Of a stretch of DNA of 33,969 bases, positions 15,888 through 22,919 are shown piece by piece. Positions within the stretch are counted from its first letter, which is position 1; every line of letters starts with the position of its first letter. This DNA is from Gemmataceae bacterium (lineage in GTDB: Bacteria > Planctomycetota > Planctomycetia > Gemmatales > Gemmataceae). The stretch lies in NCBI GenBank assembly GCA_022614915.1, contig JAKEHV010000528.1, positions 1-33,969 on the forward strand, in the 5' to 3' direction. Made by a program: the position numbers and the translations under genes. Under the pieces are notes generated by a model. That model had not been told where the DNA came from. It ran no database searches and saw only the letters and a list, made by a program, of their open reading frames with translations.

Positions 15888-16204
15888 TCAGCACCCCCAG
15901 CCACCGATGCAGGGGCCGAGCAACTTACCCGAGCCACAGCAGAACAGGAGCAAACCGATGCAGTAGGTCTTGCCGCTCGGACAGTCCGACCGAGCTGCCG
16001 CATCGAGGCTGAGACTCGCAGGTTGGCTACCGGCGGGGTTCTGCACGACGGTCGCCGTGGTGCCCACTCGAACCTCGACCTTGCTACCTGAGAGTCGCAC
16101 GTCGTCCTTCGGCACCTCGATGATGCCGTCCCCCTTGCTCGGGGTGAGCCGACAGTTGTCAACTTGATCGGTGGCAGCCCCTCGAACGCAATCCAGCTGT
16201 CCAT
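15888..16204 (-). pseudogene. Small Cys-rich cassette-like ORF with apparent one-base frameshift
   Basis: A strong GAGGAGGG and an ATG at 16204 open a frame MDSWIAFEGLPPIKLTT with G/C-rich third positions. After a GGGGG run (about 16130) the good coding signal moves to another frame: GDGIIEVPKDDVRLSGSKVE to LGPCIGGWGC, stopping at 15888. One extra G in the run would join them into a protein of about 105 residues ending in a cluster of Cys (CPSGKTYC..CC..CIGGWGC). This may be a real frameshift, a sequence error or programmed slippage. The ATG lies about 20 bases from the attC-like site, as expected for a cassette gene. No family recognised. Confidence 0.55.
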
Positions 16205-16224
16205 CGAATACCCTCCTCGAAGTT

Positions 16225-16320
16225 GCCGAACGATGAAGTTCACCTGCTGCGGCGGCTGGTGAGACTTTGAACCCCGATTTCGCGTGGTGCCGCCGCAGCA
16301 GGTGCAACTTCTTGTTCGGC
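16225..16320 (-). other. Integron attC-like recombination site
   Basis: Read on the minus strand the site begins GCCGAAC (16320-16314, R'') and ends GTTCGGC (16231-16225, R'). A 5-6 base spacer separates each from an inner arm. The inner arms GTTGCACCTG and CAGGTGAAC pair except for a single extra G on one side, the extrahelical base expected of attC. They continue into a perfect stem CACCTGCTGCGGCGGC with a 32-base terminal loop. It lies just after the stop of the collar gene and just before the next minus-strand start, the normal place of attC between cassettes. No integrase gene is in the window and I see no second convincing site. Confidence 0.78.
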
Positions 16321-16382
16321 GGCGTCCTCGGGCAATTACGTAATAGCGAGAGGAGTTGCGCCGCGGATCTCGGTCCCCACCA

Positions 16383-17528
16383 TTAGCGATATTTGATAAT
16401 AAAGTCCGTCACGTAATACGGCTGCATGATATTAAAGGCTTGCCCGCCGCCTGTTGCCTTGATTGTAATACCCGTCGTAGCCGTTCTGTCCTTGCCCTTT
16501 TGATCTTCGTGATTAAAGAAGCTGGCCGCTTGGCGATCACCGCCGCTGGCGTAGATTTGTCTGGCATCCCCTGGATAAATGTGTTTGTGTCCCGGGTCGT
16601 TGACTTCATGGCTATGACTGGGCATTTGCGCAATCGTCAGGGTGTGAGTTTCCGAACCGCCGGTGTCGCCAAGCTTTCGCGCCTTCAGTTCGGGTCCATT
16701 TCCGGCGGCTACAAGTACACGACCTCGAAAGTCTGGGGCACTTTCTTTTTGGAGCACTGATTTTAGTTTGGCGTATTGCTCGTCGTCAAGCTTACGCCCA
16801 TCGCAAACGATCCACCCTTTCTCCTCGTCCTGTTTGGTCCATACTCCGGCAAAGGCAATCACAGACCCAATGGGAACAGATTCGCCAATCTTAACTCTCC
16901 AGGCATTTTCCATTGCCTCAAGCTTTATCTCCGTCTTTGCGGCTCCCTCCGCGGCATTTTTAACTTGGATTGATTGCTGCTCTGCCGTGGCGACGAAACT
17001 GTTGATTTGCTGCTTTGCCTTTTCAAAAAACTCGAGCTTAACGACCTTTTCGGCCTCTTCCTTCGCTACTATCTTGGCAATTTCCGTAGCGGTTTTCGCA
17101 GCCTCATCGCGCGCCGTCTTCGGTAGTTCATTCAGCGTCCGTCCGAAAAAGGCCAACACGATTCCGAAACCAATGCCTACAGCAACGCCGATGGCGCCAA
17201 TTCTGAACAGCAGCCGATCGAGCCCATTGACCTTCTCATAGAGCTTGGCGACTGTTGCGACAGTTTCAGTGGCTTTGACGCCAAAGCCCGTGTTCTTTTC
17301 GTCGAGTTTGGCGACTGCTGTGGCAGTTTCGGTGGCCTTAACGCCAAGGTCTGTGACCTTTTCGTCGAGATTGGCAACAATTGCGGCATTTTCAATGCCC
17401 TTGACGCCAAAGCCCGTGACCTTTTCGTCGAGCTTGGCGACTGTGGCGGCAATTCCAGTAGCCTGGTCGGCAAGGCCATTGACCGTTTTCAACGTTTCAT
17501 TCAGTTTGCCTTCGAGCTCGTTTGGCAT
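16383..17528 (-). CDS. Coiled-coil, single-TM, phage tail-collar domain protein
   Basis: A 381-residue protein of unusual build. Residues 23-106 are four 21-residue repeats (ATETVATVAKLDEKVTGFGVK type), that is three heptads each, predicted as a coiled coil. A membrane helix follows at about 109-129 (GVAVGIGFGIVLAFF), then a second coiled coil (about 138-210). The end, about 217-381, is a tail-collar-like domain: IGSVIAFAGVW, WIVCDGRKL, PDFRGRVLVA, ETHTLTIAQMPSHSH and a C-terminal NIMQPYYVTDFIIKY. Collar domains form trimeric fibre heads in phage tails and in microcystin-dependent-type proteins. Codons are visibly less G/C-rich than neighbours. AGGAG precedes the ATG. Followed by the attC-like site, so possibly a gene-cassette passenger. 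Confidence 0.82.
   Translation of the reverse strand: MPNELEGKLNETLKTVNGLADQATGIAATVAKLDEKVTGFGVKGIENAAIVANLDEKVTDLGVKATETATAVAKLDEKNTGFGVKATETVATVAKLYEKVNGLDRLLFRIGAIGVAVGIGFGIVLAFFGRTLNELPKTARDEAAKTATEIAKIVAKEEAEKVVKLEFFEKAKQQINSFVATAEQQSIQVKNAAEGAAKTEIKLEAMENAWRVKIGESVPIGSVIAFAGVWTKQDEEKGWIVCDGRKLDDEQYAKLKSVLQKESAPDFRGRVLVAAGNGPELKARKLGDTGGSETHTLTIAQMPSHSHEVNDPGHKHIYPGDARQIYASGGDRQAASFFNHEDQKGKDRTATTGITIKATGGGQAFNIMQPYYVTDFIIKYR
17211..17462. repeat. 63-bp coding repeat of the collar protein
   Basis: Four tandem, imperfect 63-base units encode the 21-residue coiled-coil repeats. Nucleotide similarity between units is high, including the shared GACCTTTTCGTCGAG stretch on the plus strand, which suggests recent expansion and possible copy-number variation. 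Confidence 0.8.
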
Positions 17529-17845
17529 TTGGTGCTCCTGTTCGTCTCGTTCGCATTAAGGTGCGATCGTACAACGTCGACCATAATTGAGAACGTCAAA
17601 GCGTCAATCTTTCCGCCGAACTACTGAGTCTCCCAACCGGCGCCGGTTGGCGTATGCAAGCGCCCGTTGGCGTATGCAGCCGCGCCGGTGGACTTATGCA
17701 CTCGCGCCGGTTGGCCTATGGATTGAACGCGACGAAGTTACTCAGACTATGCGCGCAGTGGAAGCGGCTTTACTCGAAAGCGCAACGAAATTTCGCGATT
17801 GTTGCAAATGGAAGATGAGAATTGTCCAAAGTTGGCGCCCAGCGA
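17529..17845. other. Non-coding gap with 18-bp palindrome and ~22-base tandem repeats
   Basis: No convincing gene is seen in this 317-base gap. At 17633-17650 lies the perfect palindrome CCAACCGGCGCCGGTTGG. It runs into four imperfect copies of a 20-22 base unit (CGCCGGTTGGCGTATGCA type) at about 17641-17721. Facing CTGAGT (17624-17629) and ACTCAG hexamers flank the tract. It lies upstream of the collar gene, so it could be an operator array or an old recombination scar. Confidence 0.65.
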
Positions 17846-18400
17846 TCATTCCAGCATTCCCGCCAGCTCCTGCCGCAGCCGCGTCAACACCCGAAACTTC
17901 GCCGCGTGCACCGCCCCGACGGTTGTGCCCTGGTCGGCAGCGATTGCGGCGGCGCTTTTGCCTTCCATCACCGTCTGCCAGCACGCTTGCCAGGTTTTCT
18001 CCGGGAAATCGACGCGCATGATGTCCAGCGCCCGCCGCAGCACGTGTTCGCGATACTCCTGATCCCAGAACTCCTCGGCCGGATCGGGCAGGGCCGGTTC
18101 TTCCGCCAATGCGCCGGCCGCGAGCGCCCGCCGCCGCTTTATCTCACGCCATTTGTGCAGCGCTACGGTTCGCAGCCAGCCGCGAAATGATTTGGTTCGG
18201 TCGTATTCGAAGGCTGGCATCTTCTGTACGAGCACCGCAAAGACGTCCTGCACCAGGTCATCTGCTTCGCTTCGTTGCACCCCCGCACGGTTCGCCCACG
18301 TATAGAGCAGCGGCGTGTACAGCCGCACGAAGCGCGTCCACGCTTCCTGGTTGGCAGGCTCGCGCAAACGCACGAACAATGACGACGGCGTGGTATCCAT
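17846..18400 (-). CDS. ECF-type RNA polymerase sigma factor
   Basis: A 184-residue sigma factor. Region 2 is at about 20-92 (NRAGVQRSEADDLVQDVFAVLV; FRGWLRTVALHKWREIKRR). Region 4 is at about 125-180 with the helix-turn-helix KSAAAIAADQGTTVGAVHAAKFRVLTRL. Size and sequence fit the planctomycete-specific ECF sigma factors often linked to Ser/Thr kinases or to exported-protein genes. It lies 133 bases downstream of the caspase-like gene on the same strand. No anti-sigma gene is adjacent, though the kinase at 13.7-15.8 kb has a zinc-finger-like N-terminus. Target promoters unknown. Confidence 0.92.
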   Translation of the reverse strand: MDTTPSSLFVRLREPANQEAWTRFVRLYTPLLYTWANRAGVQRSEADDLVQDVFAVLVQKMPAFEYDRTKSFRGWLRTVALHKWREIKRRRALAAGALAEEPALPDPAEEFWDQEYREHVLRRALDIMRVDFPEKTWQACWQTVMEGKSAAAIAADQGTTVGAVHAAKFRVLTRLRQELAGMLE

Positions 18401-18533
18401 GTCCGGGCCGAGCTAGGGCAGATTAGGACATGGATCGTAGACGAGTTCCAAGGTTATTTCAACGAAATAACGCGGGGCGTCCATGCGGCCCGCGCTTGAT
18501 GACTAATCACAGCGGCGGCAACGGTGGGGATGG

Positions 18534-19706
18534 TCAGCGGACGGGGCGGAACGTGTAGGTGAAGGCGCGGCTGGGTCCGTCGTAAGGGCCATCGGGGTTC
18601 AGTGACACGCCATTCTTGTGCGAGTCCCATATGTGGCGGCCGTCCGGCGTCTCGGCCCAGATTCGCATGTGGTGAGCAACTACGCGCCGGCCGTCATAGC
18701 TGATCTTGTCGTGTTGGCCAGGGGCCAGCTTCCAGTGCCAATTTGCTGCCACGGGGTCGTACCACTTCCAGTCGGCCGACTCCGGGTCCCAGGCTTGGTA
18801 CTGCAAGTGCATGACAATGTGCCGACCCGAGTCATTTTTGACCATCAGCTGCTTGGAGTGGTGTTTTTGAAATGGTCCCAGTTGCAGCAGGTCCGCAGTT
18901 TGGGTGGCGGCCGTCTTGATCTCATGCCCGTTGGGGGCCTGGCGTTTGGCTTCCTGGAACTGGGCAAGCGCCTGTTCACTCACCCGTTCGAAGAACTCTG
19001 GCCAGCCTACCGGGCCATCCTTGCGGATGTTCTCGGGCGGTTCACACAGGAAATTGGTGAAGGCCTTGGTGAAGAGCCCGCCATCCCTTGCGTTGAGCCA
19101 GCTGAGCCGGCCCGGCGACGCGGCCGTGAGGTCGGCGATTCCCGAAACCTCGAAGAACAGTTTGTGAAAGACTTTCCATTTAGCCGGGCTCCGGCGGGCT
19201 GGCGGCGTGTAGTCAACGTAGTTCGCGCAGCAATCGGAGATGAGAAAGACCCCCCGCGCCCCCGTCTCGCCCATCCGGGCCAGCACATCTCTGCGCAGAA
19301 GATCGCCGCCGCTGGTCGCGAAAAAATGACCCTTCTTGGGGTCGGTCGCGCCATGCCCGCCGTAATACAGCAAGAGATTGTCCCGGTCGCTCGCCGGCAG
19401 GCGGAGTAAGTAGTCGCGGACCGCGACCGGAGTTACGTCGTTGCCCTTCAGAACAGTCACGAGAATACGATCTCGGAGCCGACCGGCTTCGGCCGCGCGT
19501 ACCTCGTTGATCACGTCCAGCCAGTTCTTGAGATTGGCCTCCATGCCTGGCCGATGGATCCGATCCTCGCCACCGCGAACCGCGGCATTGGTGTCGATCA
19601 CCAGCAGCACGTGCAGTTTCTCCGCCTCCTGCGCAGTCACCCGGTCAGCGGAGCTGAACAGAATCGCGGCGGTCACGACCGTCAACGCCATCACCCGACG
19701 CAACAT
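18534..19706 (-). CDS. Secreted caspase-like (C14) peptidase
   Basis: A 390-residue exported protein with a signal peptide (MLRRVMALTVVTAAILFSSADRVTAQ). The ATG at 19706 has GGGAGGT 6 bases upstream. The caspase/metacaspase core shows the catalytic His in LLLYYGGHG (His118) and the catalytic Cys in VFLISDCCAN (Cys160 by alignment with D-x-C), with the usual intervening strand-helix and GHFFAT. The p20 part ends near 250. The C-terminal ~120 residues form a separate beta-rich domain with many Trp and His (WDPESADWKWYDPVAANWHW). Its proteolytic activity, substrate and any activation are not known. Followed on the same strand by an ECF sigma gene. Confidence 0.85.
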   Translation of the reverse strand: MLRRVMALTVVTAAILFSSADRVTAQEAEKLHVLLVIDTNAAVRGGEDRIHRPGMEANLKNWLDVINEVRAAEAGRLRDRILVTVLKGNDVTPVAVRDYLLRLPASDRDNLLLYYGGHGATDPKKGHFFATSGGDLLRRDVLARMGETGARGVFLISDCCANYVDYTPPARRSPAKWKVFHKLFFEVSGIADLTAASPGRLSWLNARDGGLFTKAFTNFLCEPPENIRKDGPVGWPEFFERVSEQALAQFQEAKRQAPNGHEIKTAATQTADLLQLGPFQKHHSKQLMVKNDSGRHIVMHLQYQAWDPESADWKWYDPVAANWHWKLAPGQHDKISYDGRRVVAHHMRIWAETPDGRHIWDSHKNGVSLNPDGPYDGPSRAFTYTFRPVR

Positions 19707-20052
19707 GGGACACCTCCCTTTGCAAAAACTCGGCAACGCGGACGGGACGGAGCGCCCGTGAACCCTGTGTCCACCGGCCTCAGGTAACAAGCCCTGCGTT
19801 CCAGGTCGAAAAGGAGTATGCGCGCGGGAAGGTAATCGTTACGCGAAACAATCGAATTTGCACTTCGAGCTATACGTCAGAGTCGGCAAAGGACGCGGAA
19901 CTTGATAGATCGCGCTGGCTGCGTGAAAGGATCGAAACAGAGTTTCGAGGAAGTGCGTTCCCAAACGGGCGTTTGGGAACGAGATACGAGGTAAGAGAGG
20001 GTCGGGCGGTCGATTTCGGAAACATCACCCGACCCGGTCGTTCCCGCCTGGA
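19707..20052. other. Intergenic gap with one short hairpin repeat
   Basis: No gene is seen in this stretch between the caspase-like gene and the redoxin gene. At 19956-19981 lies a perfect hairpin with 12-base arms (CGTTCCCAAACG and its complement) and a two-base loop. This is the kind of REP-like CGTTCCCAA..TTGGGAACG sequence common between genes of several environmental bacteria. The remainder (19707-19950) carries nothing I can name. Confidence 0.7.
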
Positions 20053-20610
20053 TTACTTCTTTTGCTCCACCACCCGTTTCTGCACGTCCACCGCTTTCGT
20101 GTCCACGGTCTTGGCGACCTTCTCCGACAGCTTCTTCGCCAACAGGCCGCTTGGATCGCAGCCAGCGGCGATGGCCAGGATCTCGCCTCCCTTGCCGATC
20201 AGGAAGTTGGTGGGCATGGTCTTGGTTTGAAAAACCTGCCAGCTCGCGCCTTGCGAATCCACGCCGTAGAGCATGTTGATCTTCCGCTCTTGTGCGTACT
20301 TGGCGACCTTGGCGTCGGGTTCTCGGAAGATGGCCACGCTGGTCAGGCCGGCTTTCTTGTAGGCGGCGTCGATTTCCTGGAAGTAGGCCAGCTCCTTATC
20401 GCAGCCGGAGCAGCCGCAGGTCAAGCGCACGAGCACCGGTCCGCGCGCGAACAGTTCTGCAAGGTCGATTACTTTGCCCGATTGGTCCTTGAACTTGAAT
20501 TCCGGAGCTTTCGTGCCGACGTCCACTTTCGGCGGTGGCGGCGTAGGTTCCTGAGCGACCGCGATGCCGAAGACGAGAATTGCAGTAAGAGAGCCAAGCA
20601 GGCGGGCCAT
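20053..20610 (-). CDS. Secreted thioredoxin-fold (redoxin/AhpC-TSA-like) protein
   Basis: A 185-residue exported redox protein with a signal peptide (MARLLGSLTAILVFGIAVAQ) and a Pro-rich linker. The thioredoxin-like domain shows GTKAPEFKFKDQSGKVIDL, the strand PVLVRLTCGCSGCDKEL with a CSGC redox pair (Cys67/Cys70, plus Cys65), and the cis-Pro loop KTMPTNFLIGKGGEI. It is of TlpA/ResA-like size and likely reduces or oxidises envelope thiols or peroxides. AGGAGAT precedes the ATG. The C-terminus is Lys/Val-rich and charged (KKLSEKVAKTVDTKAVDVQKRVVEQKK-like). No partner gene is adjacent. Confidence 0.85.
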   Translation of the reverse strand: MARLLGSLTAILVFGIAVAQEPTPPPPKVDVGTKAPEFKFKDQSGKVIDLAELFARGPVLVRLTCGCSGCDKELAYFQEIDAAYKKAGLTSVAIFREPDAKVAKYAQERKINMLYGVDSQGASWQVFQTKTMPTNFLIGKGGEILAIAAGCDPSGLLAKKLSEKVAKTVDTKAVDVQKRVVEQKK

Positions 20611-20799
20611 AATGATCTCCTGGAAAAGAGGCGAACGCGCGTGACTTTCGGTGAGGATTGTACTTTACCAGTCGAGACGGAGAAAGGGAAGCAGAAAAGG
20701 AATCGGGCGGGAATCGAAGGGCTCCCGTCCGCGCCTCTGGCCTGTCTTCCGCAAACCGGCGCCGTTAGGATGAAGGTGACGTGGTGAACGGAGACGACG

Positions 20800-21558
20800 T
20801 TGACGCACCCGGAAAGCTTTTGGGTCGGCATGCTCGGCCTGTCGATGGCCGGCGTCGGCATGCTGTTGTGGCTCGTTGTCATCGGCATCCTCAGCCTCAC
20901 CGCGTACCGCTTTCTGCCGCTGAGGCGGTCGCGGTCCACCTTCTGGCTGGGCATGGCCGTCCTGGTCCCATTCGCCTGCCTGGGAATTCCTTTTTTCACC
21001 TCGTATGCCGTGCAAGCCTTGGCAGTCATCGACATGCACGGCTGGGACGCATACGACCAGGGTCTGCGCGTGATCAATAAGCACGGGCAGCTTTCCGACG
21101 GCAGTTACCTCAGTGTCTTCTGGTCCGCCGCGATGGGCGGCGGGGCATTTGTGCTCTCCGGTTTCTGTGTGATTCCTCTTACTACCTGGTGCATGCACTA
21201 TCATCCCGGCCGCAAGCCGGAGCATGGCGTGCTGCCGGCGGGCGTGGTTCAGCTCGATGGGGCGCCTGTGCTGGGCGCGGTCATCACGTTTCACCTGGTC
21301 GCCGGCGAACGGCTGCGCGGCTACGCCAGGATCGACGCGGACGAAGCGGGCCGCTACGAGTGCTTCGCTCTGCCGCCGCGGACTTTCCGAGTCACGGTGA
21401 CCGGCGTCGGTGTGCCGCCGAAATACGGCGACGCCGCGCAAACGCCACTGCAGTTCGTCTGGGATTCTCTGGGTCCTGTCACGCAGGATTTGAATTTGGA
21501 AAGTTCGGTGAAGAAATTATCTCAATTCAACCTGGACAACACTAGCCCGACGCGCTAG
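20800..21558 (+). CDS. Multipass membrane protein with beta-sandwich tail
   Basis: A 252-residue membrane protein. Three hydrophobic helices lie at about 8-36, 47-70 and 104-132, followed by a C-terminal domain at about 148-205 (AGVVQLDGAPVLGAVITFHL..GYARIDADEAGRYECFALPPRTFRVTV) with the look of a carboxypeptidase-regulatory or transthyretin-like beta sandwich. The start is TTG at 20800 with CGGAGACG upstream; an internal ATG at 20830 is an alternative. The last five residues (TSPTR) and the TAG stop come from a copy of the GCCCGACGCGC repeat, so the true end of the protein may have been changed by the repeat. Function unknown. Confidence 0.72.
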   Translation: MTHPESFWVGMLGLSMAGVGMLLWLVVIGILSLTAYRFLPLRRSRSTFWLGMAVLVPFACLGIPFFTSYAVQALAVIDMHGWDAYDQGLRVINKHGQLSDGSYLSVFWSAAMGGGAFVLSGFCVIPLTTWCMHYHPGRKPEHGVLPAGVVQLDGAPVLGAVITFHLVAGERLRGYARIDADEAGRYECFALPPRTFRVTVTGVGVPPKYGDAAQTPLQFVWDSLGPVTQDLNLESSVKKLSQFNLDNTSPTR

Positions 21559-21561
21559 GGC
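21539..21561. repeat. GCCCGACGCGC-family repeat, copy c (inverted)
   Basis: ACACTAGCCCGACGCGCTAGGGC-type copy that encodes TSPTR and the TAG stop of the membrane protein. It faces copy d (21651-21677) in inverted orientation about 90 bases away. Within the copy CTAGC and GCTAG can pair across a 7-base loop. Confidence 0.8.
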
Positions 21562-21650
21562 AAACGTGTCGCCGCTGCGGACGCCGTTCCATCGTGAGAT
21601 TCCTCGCAGGTACAATGCAATGGGATTCATTTCCTCCGGGCAACCCGTTC

Positions 21651-21677
21651 GCCCTCGCTAGCGCGTCGGGCTAGTGT
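21651..21677. repeat. GCCCGACGCGC-family repeat, copy d
   Basis: Reverse complement of copy c with one small insertion (CTCGCTAGCGCGTCGGGCTAG core). It lies in the gap before the DUF1559 gene. Together c and d could form a stem around 21562-21650. Confidence 0.8.
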
Positions 21678-21724
21678 TTTGCACGTTACATTCAGTCGAC
21701 TCTCATCTTTTTCTCATTTTCCAC

Positions 21725-21755
21725 TTGACATTCATTGCGCGCGGGACCGTAATCA
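21725..21755 (+). promoter_or_regulatory. Possible housekeeping-type promoter for DUF1559 gene
   Basis: TTGACA at 21725-21730 is followed after 19 bases by TAATCA at 21750-21755. The -35 is perfect but the spacer is long, so this is a weak call. It is 43 bases upstream of the start codon. Confidence 0.35.
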
Positions 21756-21798
21756 AGGCTGATCGACCCTATCTCTTCGTATTTCCAAGGAGAATTTC

Positions 21799-22752
21799 AT
21801 GACTGGTTTTTCACCCCCGCGTCGTCCGCCCAATAGCAGGCGTGCGTTCACGCTGATCGAGCTCTTGGTCGTCATCGCCATCATTAGCATCTTGATTGGT
21901 TTGCTCCTACCCGCCGTCCAAAAGGTTCGCGAGGCCGCCGCTCGCACGCAATGCTCCAATCACCTCAAGCAGTGGAGCCTGGCCTTGCACAACTATCACG
22001 ACGTGTATAAGAAGTTTCCGCTTGGATCGCGCAGCGGCCCACGGCAAAGCTGGGTGATGCACGTTTGGCCGTTCGTCGAACAGGACAACGTGCAAAAGGT
22101 GATTCCCAAAATTGATTCCCAGCATTTCTACCTGCCGCCGGCCACGATTCCCGGAACGCTGAACGGCGCGACCGGCGCCAAGGTGCCGCTCTATTACTGC
22201 CCAAGCGACGGCGGCAGCGACCTGACGGACCACCCGCTCTATCAACGGCGACGCGGCAACTACGTGGTGAATTGGGGCAACGCGCGCTATGGACAGAACC
22301 CGCAACCGGTGGCGGCCGCCCCGTTTTGGCATTTGAACGGCAACCGCAACACGCCCGCGACCGTCAAGATGGCGTTCATCATCGACGGCACCGCCAACAC
22401 CCTGATGATGTCCGAGACGCTGATGGCCAAGAGCATCCAGGACAACGATTGGCGTGGGGACATTCAGAACGACGACGGGCATTTCCGGTTCCAGACGCTG
22501 TTGACGCCGAATACTACGGCCCCAGACATCATCCAAAATGGCTGGTTCCAGAATACCGGCGATCCCGCGATGCCGGCTGTCGCCGGCGCGAGGAACGCCC
22601 AGGTGGCCGCCGCCCGCAGCCGGCACACAGGCGGCGTCAACGCCTCATTGTGCGACGGCTCGGTCCGCTTCGTTTCCAACTCGATCAGCCTGCGCACCTG
22701 GCAAGCGCTGGGGACGATGAATGGCGGCGAAGTGATTGGTAATGATTTCTAG
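21799..22752 (+). CDS. DUF1559 prepilin-like protein
   Basis: A 317-residue planctomycete hallmark protein. A basic leader (SRRA) precedes the type IV pilin-like cleavage and methylation motif FTLIELLVVIAIISILIGLLLPAVQ (Phe17 as the likely new N-terminus, Glu at +5), then KVREAAARTQCSNHLKQ. The DUF1559 body includes YYCPSDGG and the conserved end SRHTGGVNASLCDGSVRFVSNSI. These proteins are thought to be pseudopilins or surface proteins processed by a prepilin peptidase and exist in dozens of copies. AAGGAG lies 8 bases before the ATG. It forms a unit with the small lipoprotein gene behind it, the typical arrangement. Confidence 0.95.
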   Translation: MTGFSPPRRPPNSRRAFTLIELLVVIAIISILIGLLLPAVQKVREAAARTQCSNHLKQWSLALHNYHDVYKKFPLGSRSGPRQSWVMHVWPFVEQDNVQKVIPKIDSQHFYLPPATIPGTLNGATGAKVPLYYCPSDGGSDLTDHPLYQRRRGNYVVNWGNARYGQNPQPVAAAPFWHLNGNRNTPATVKMAFIIDGTANTLMMSETLMAKSIQDNDWRGDIQNDDGHFRFQTLLTPNTTAPDIIQNGWFQNTGDPAMPAVAGARNAQVAAARSRHTGGVNASLCDGSVRFVSNSISLRTWQALGTMNGGEVIGNDF

Positions 22753-22777
22753 TTCTAGTATTCGGGAGGCAGAGACT

Positions 22778-22880
22778 GGATTTCAAATTGCAAATTGCAA
22801 ATTTTCAATTGCAAATTGAAAGACACATCGGCTGTGCCAGTTTTCAATTTGCAATTTGCAATTTTCAATTTGAAATCTGG
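22778..22880. repeat. AT-rich TTGCAAATT inverted repeat
   Basis: Arms 22778-22822 and 22841-22880 are imperfect reverse complements made of short units (CAAATTGCAAATT). They stand out as A+T-rich in a G+C-rich region. The element lies between the DUF1559 gene and the lipoprotein gene, and is followed at about 22885-22900 by CTCTGTGGCTCTGTGG, a remnant like the CACAGAG repeats. Confidence 0.85.
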
Positions 22881-22919
22881 TCTACTCTGTGGCTCTGTGG
22901 TGCGATACCGGACACTGCC

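Noticed and set aside
17613-17721. Second attC site starting at GCCGAAC (17613-17619)
   Set aside because: There is no facing GTTRRRY box with matching inner arms at a proper distance; only a palindrome and tandem repeats follow.
17641-17721. CRISPR array
   Set aside because: The units are tandem without unique spacers, are imperfect, and no cas gene is present.
22788-22919. 44-residue N-terminal extension of the lipoprotein
   Set aside because: It translates the AT-rich inverted repeat; the lipoprotein signal starts at 22920.
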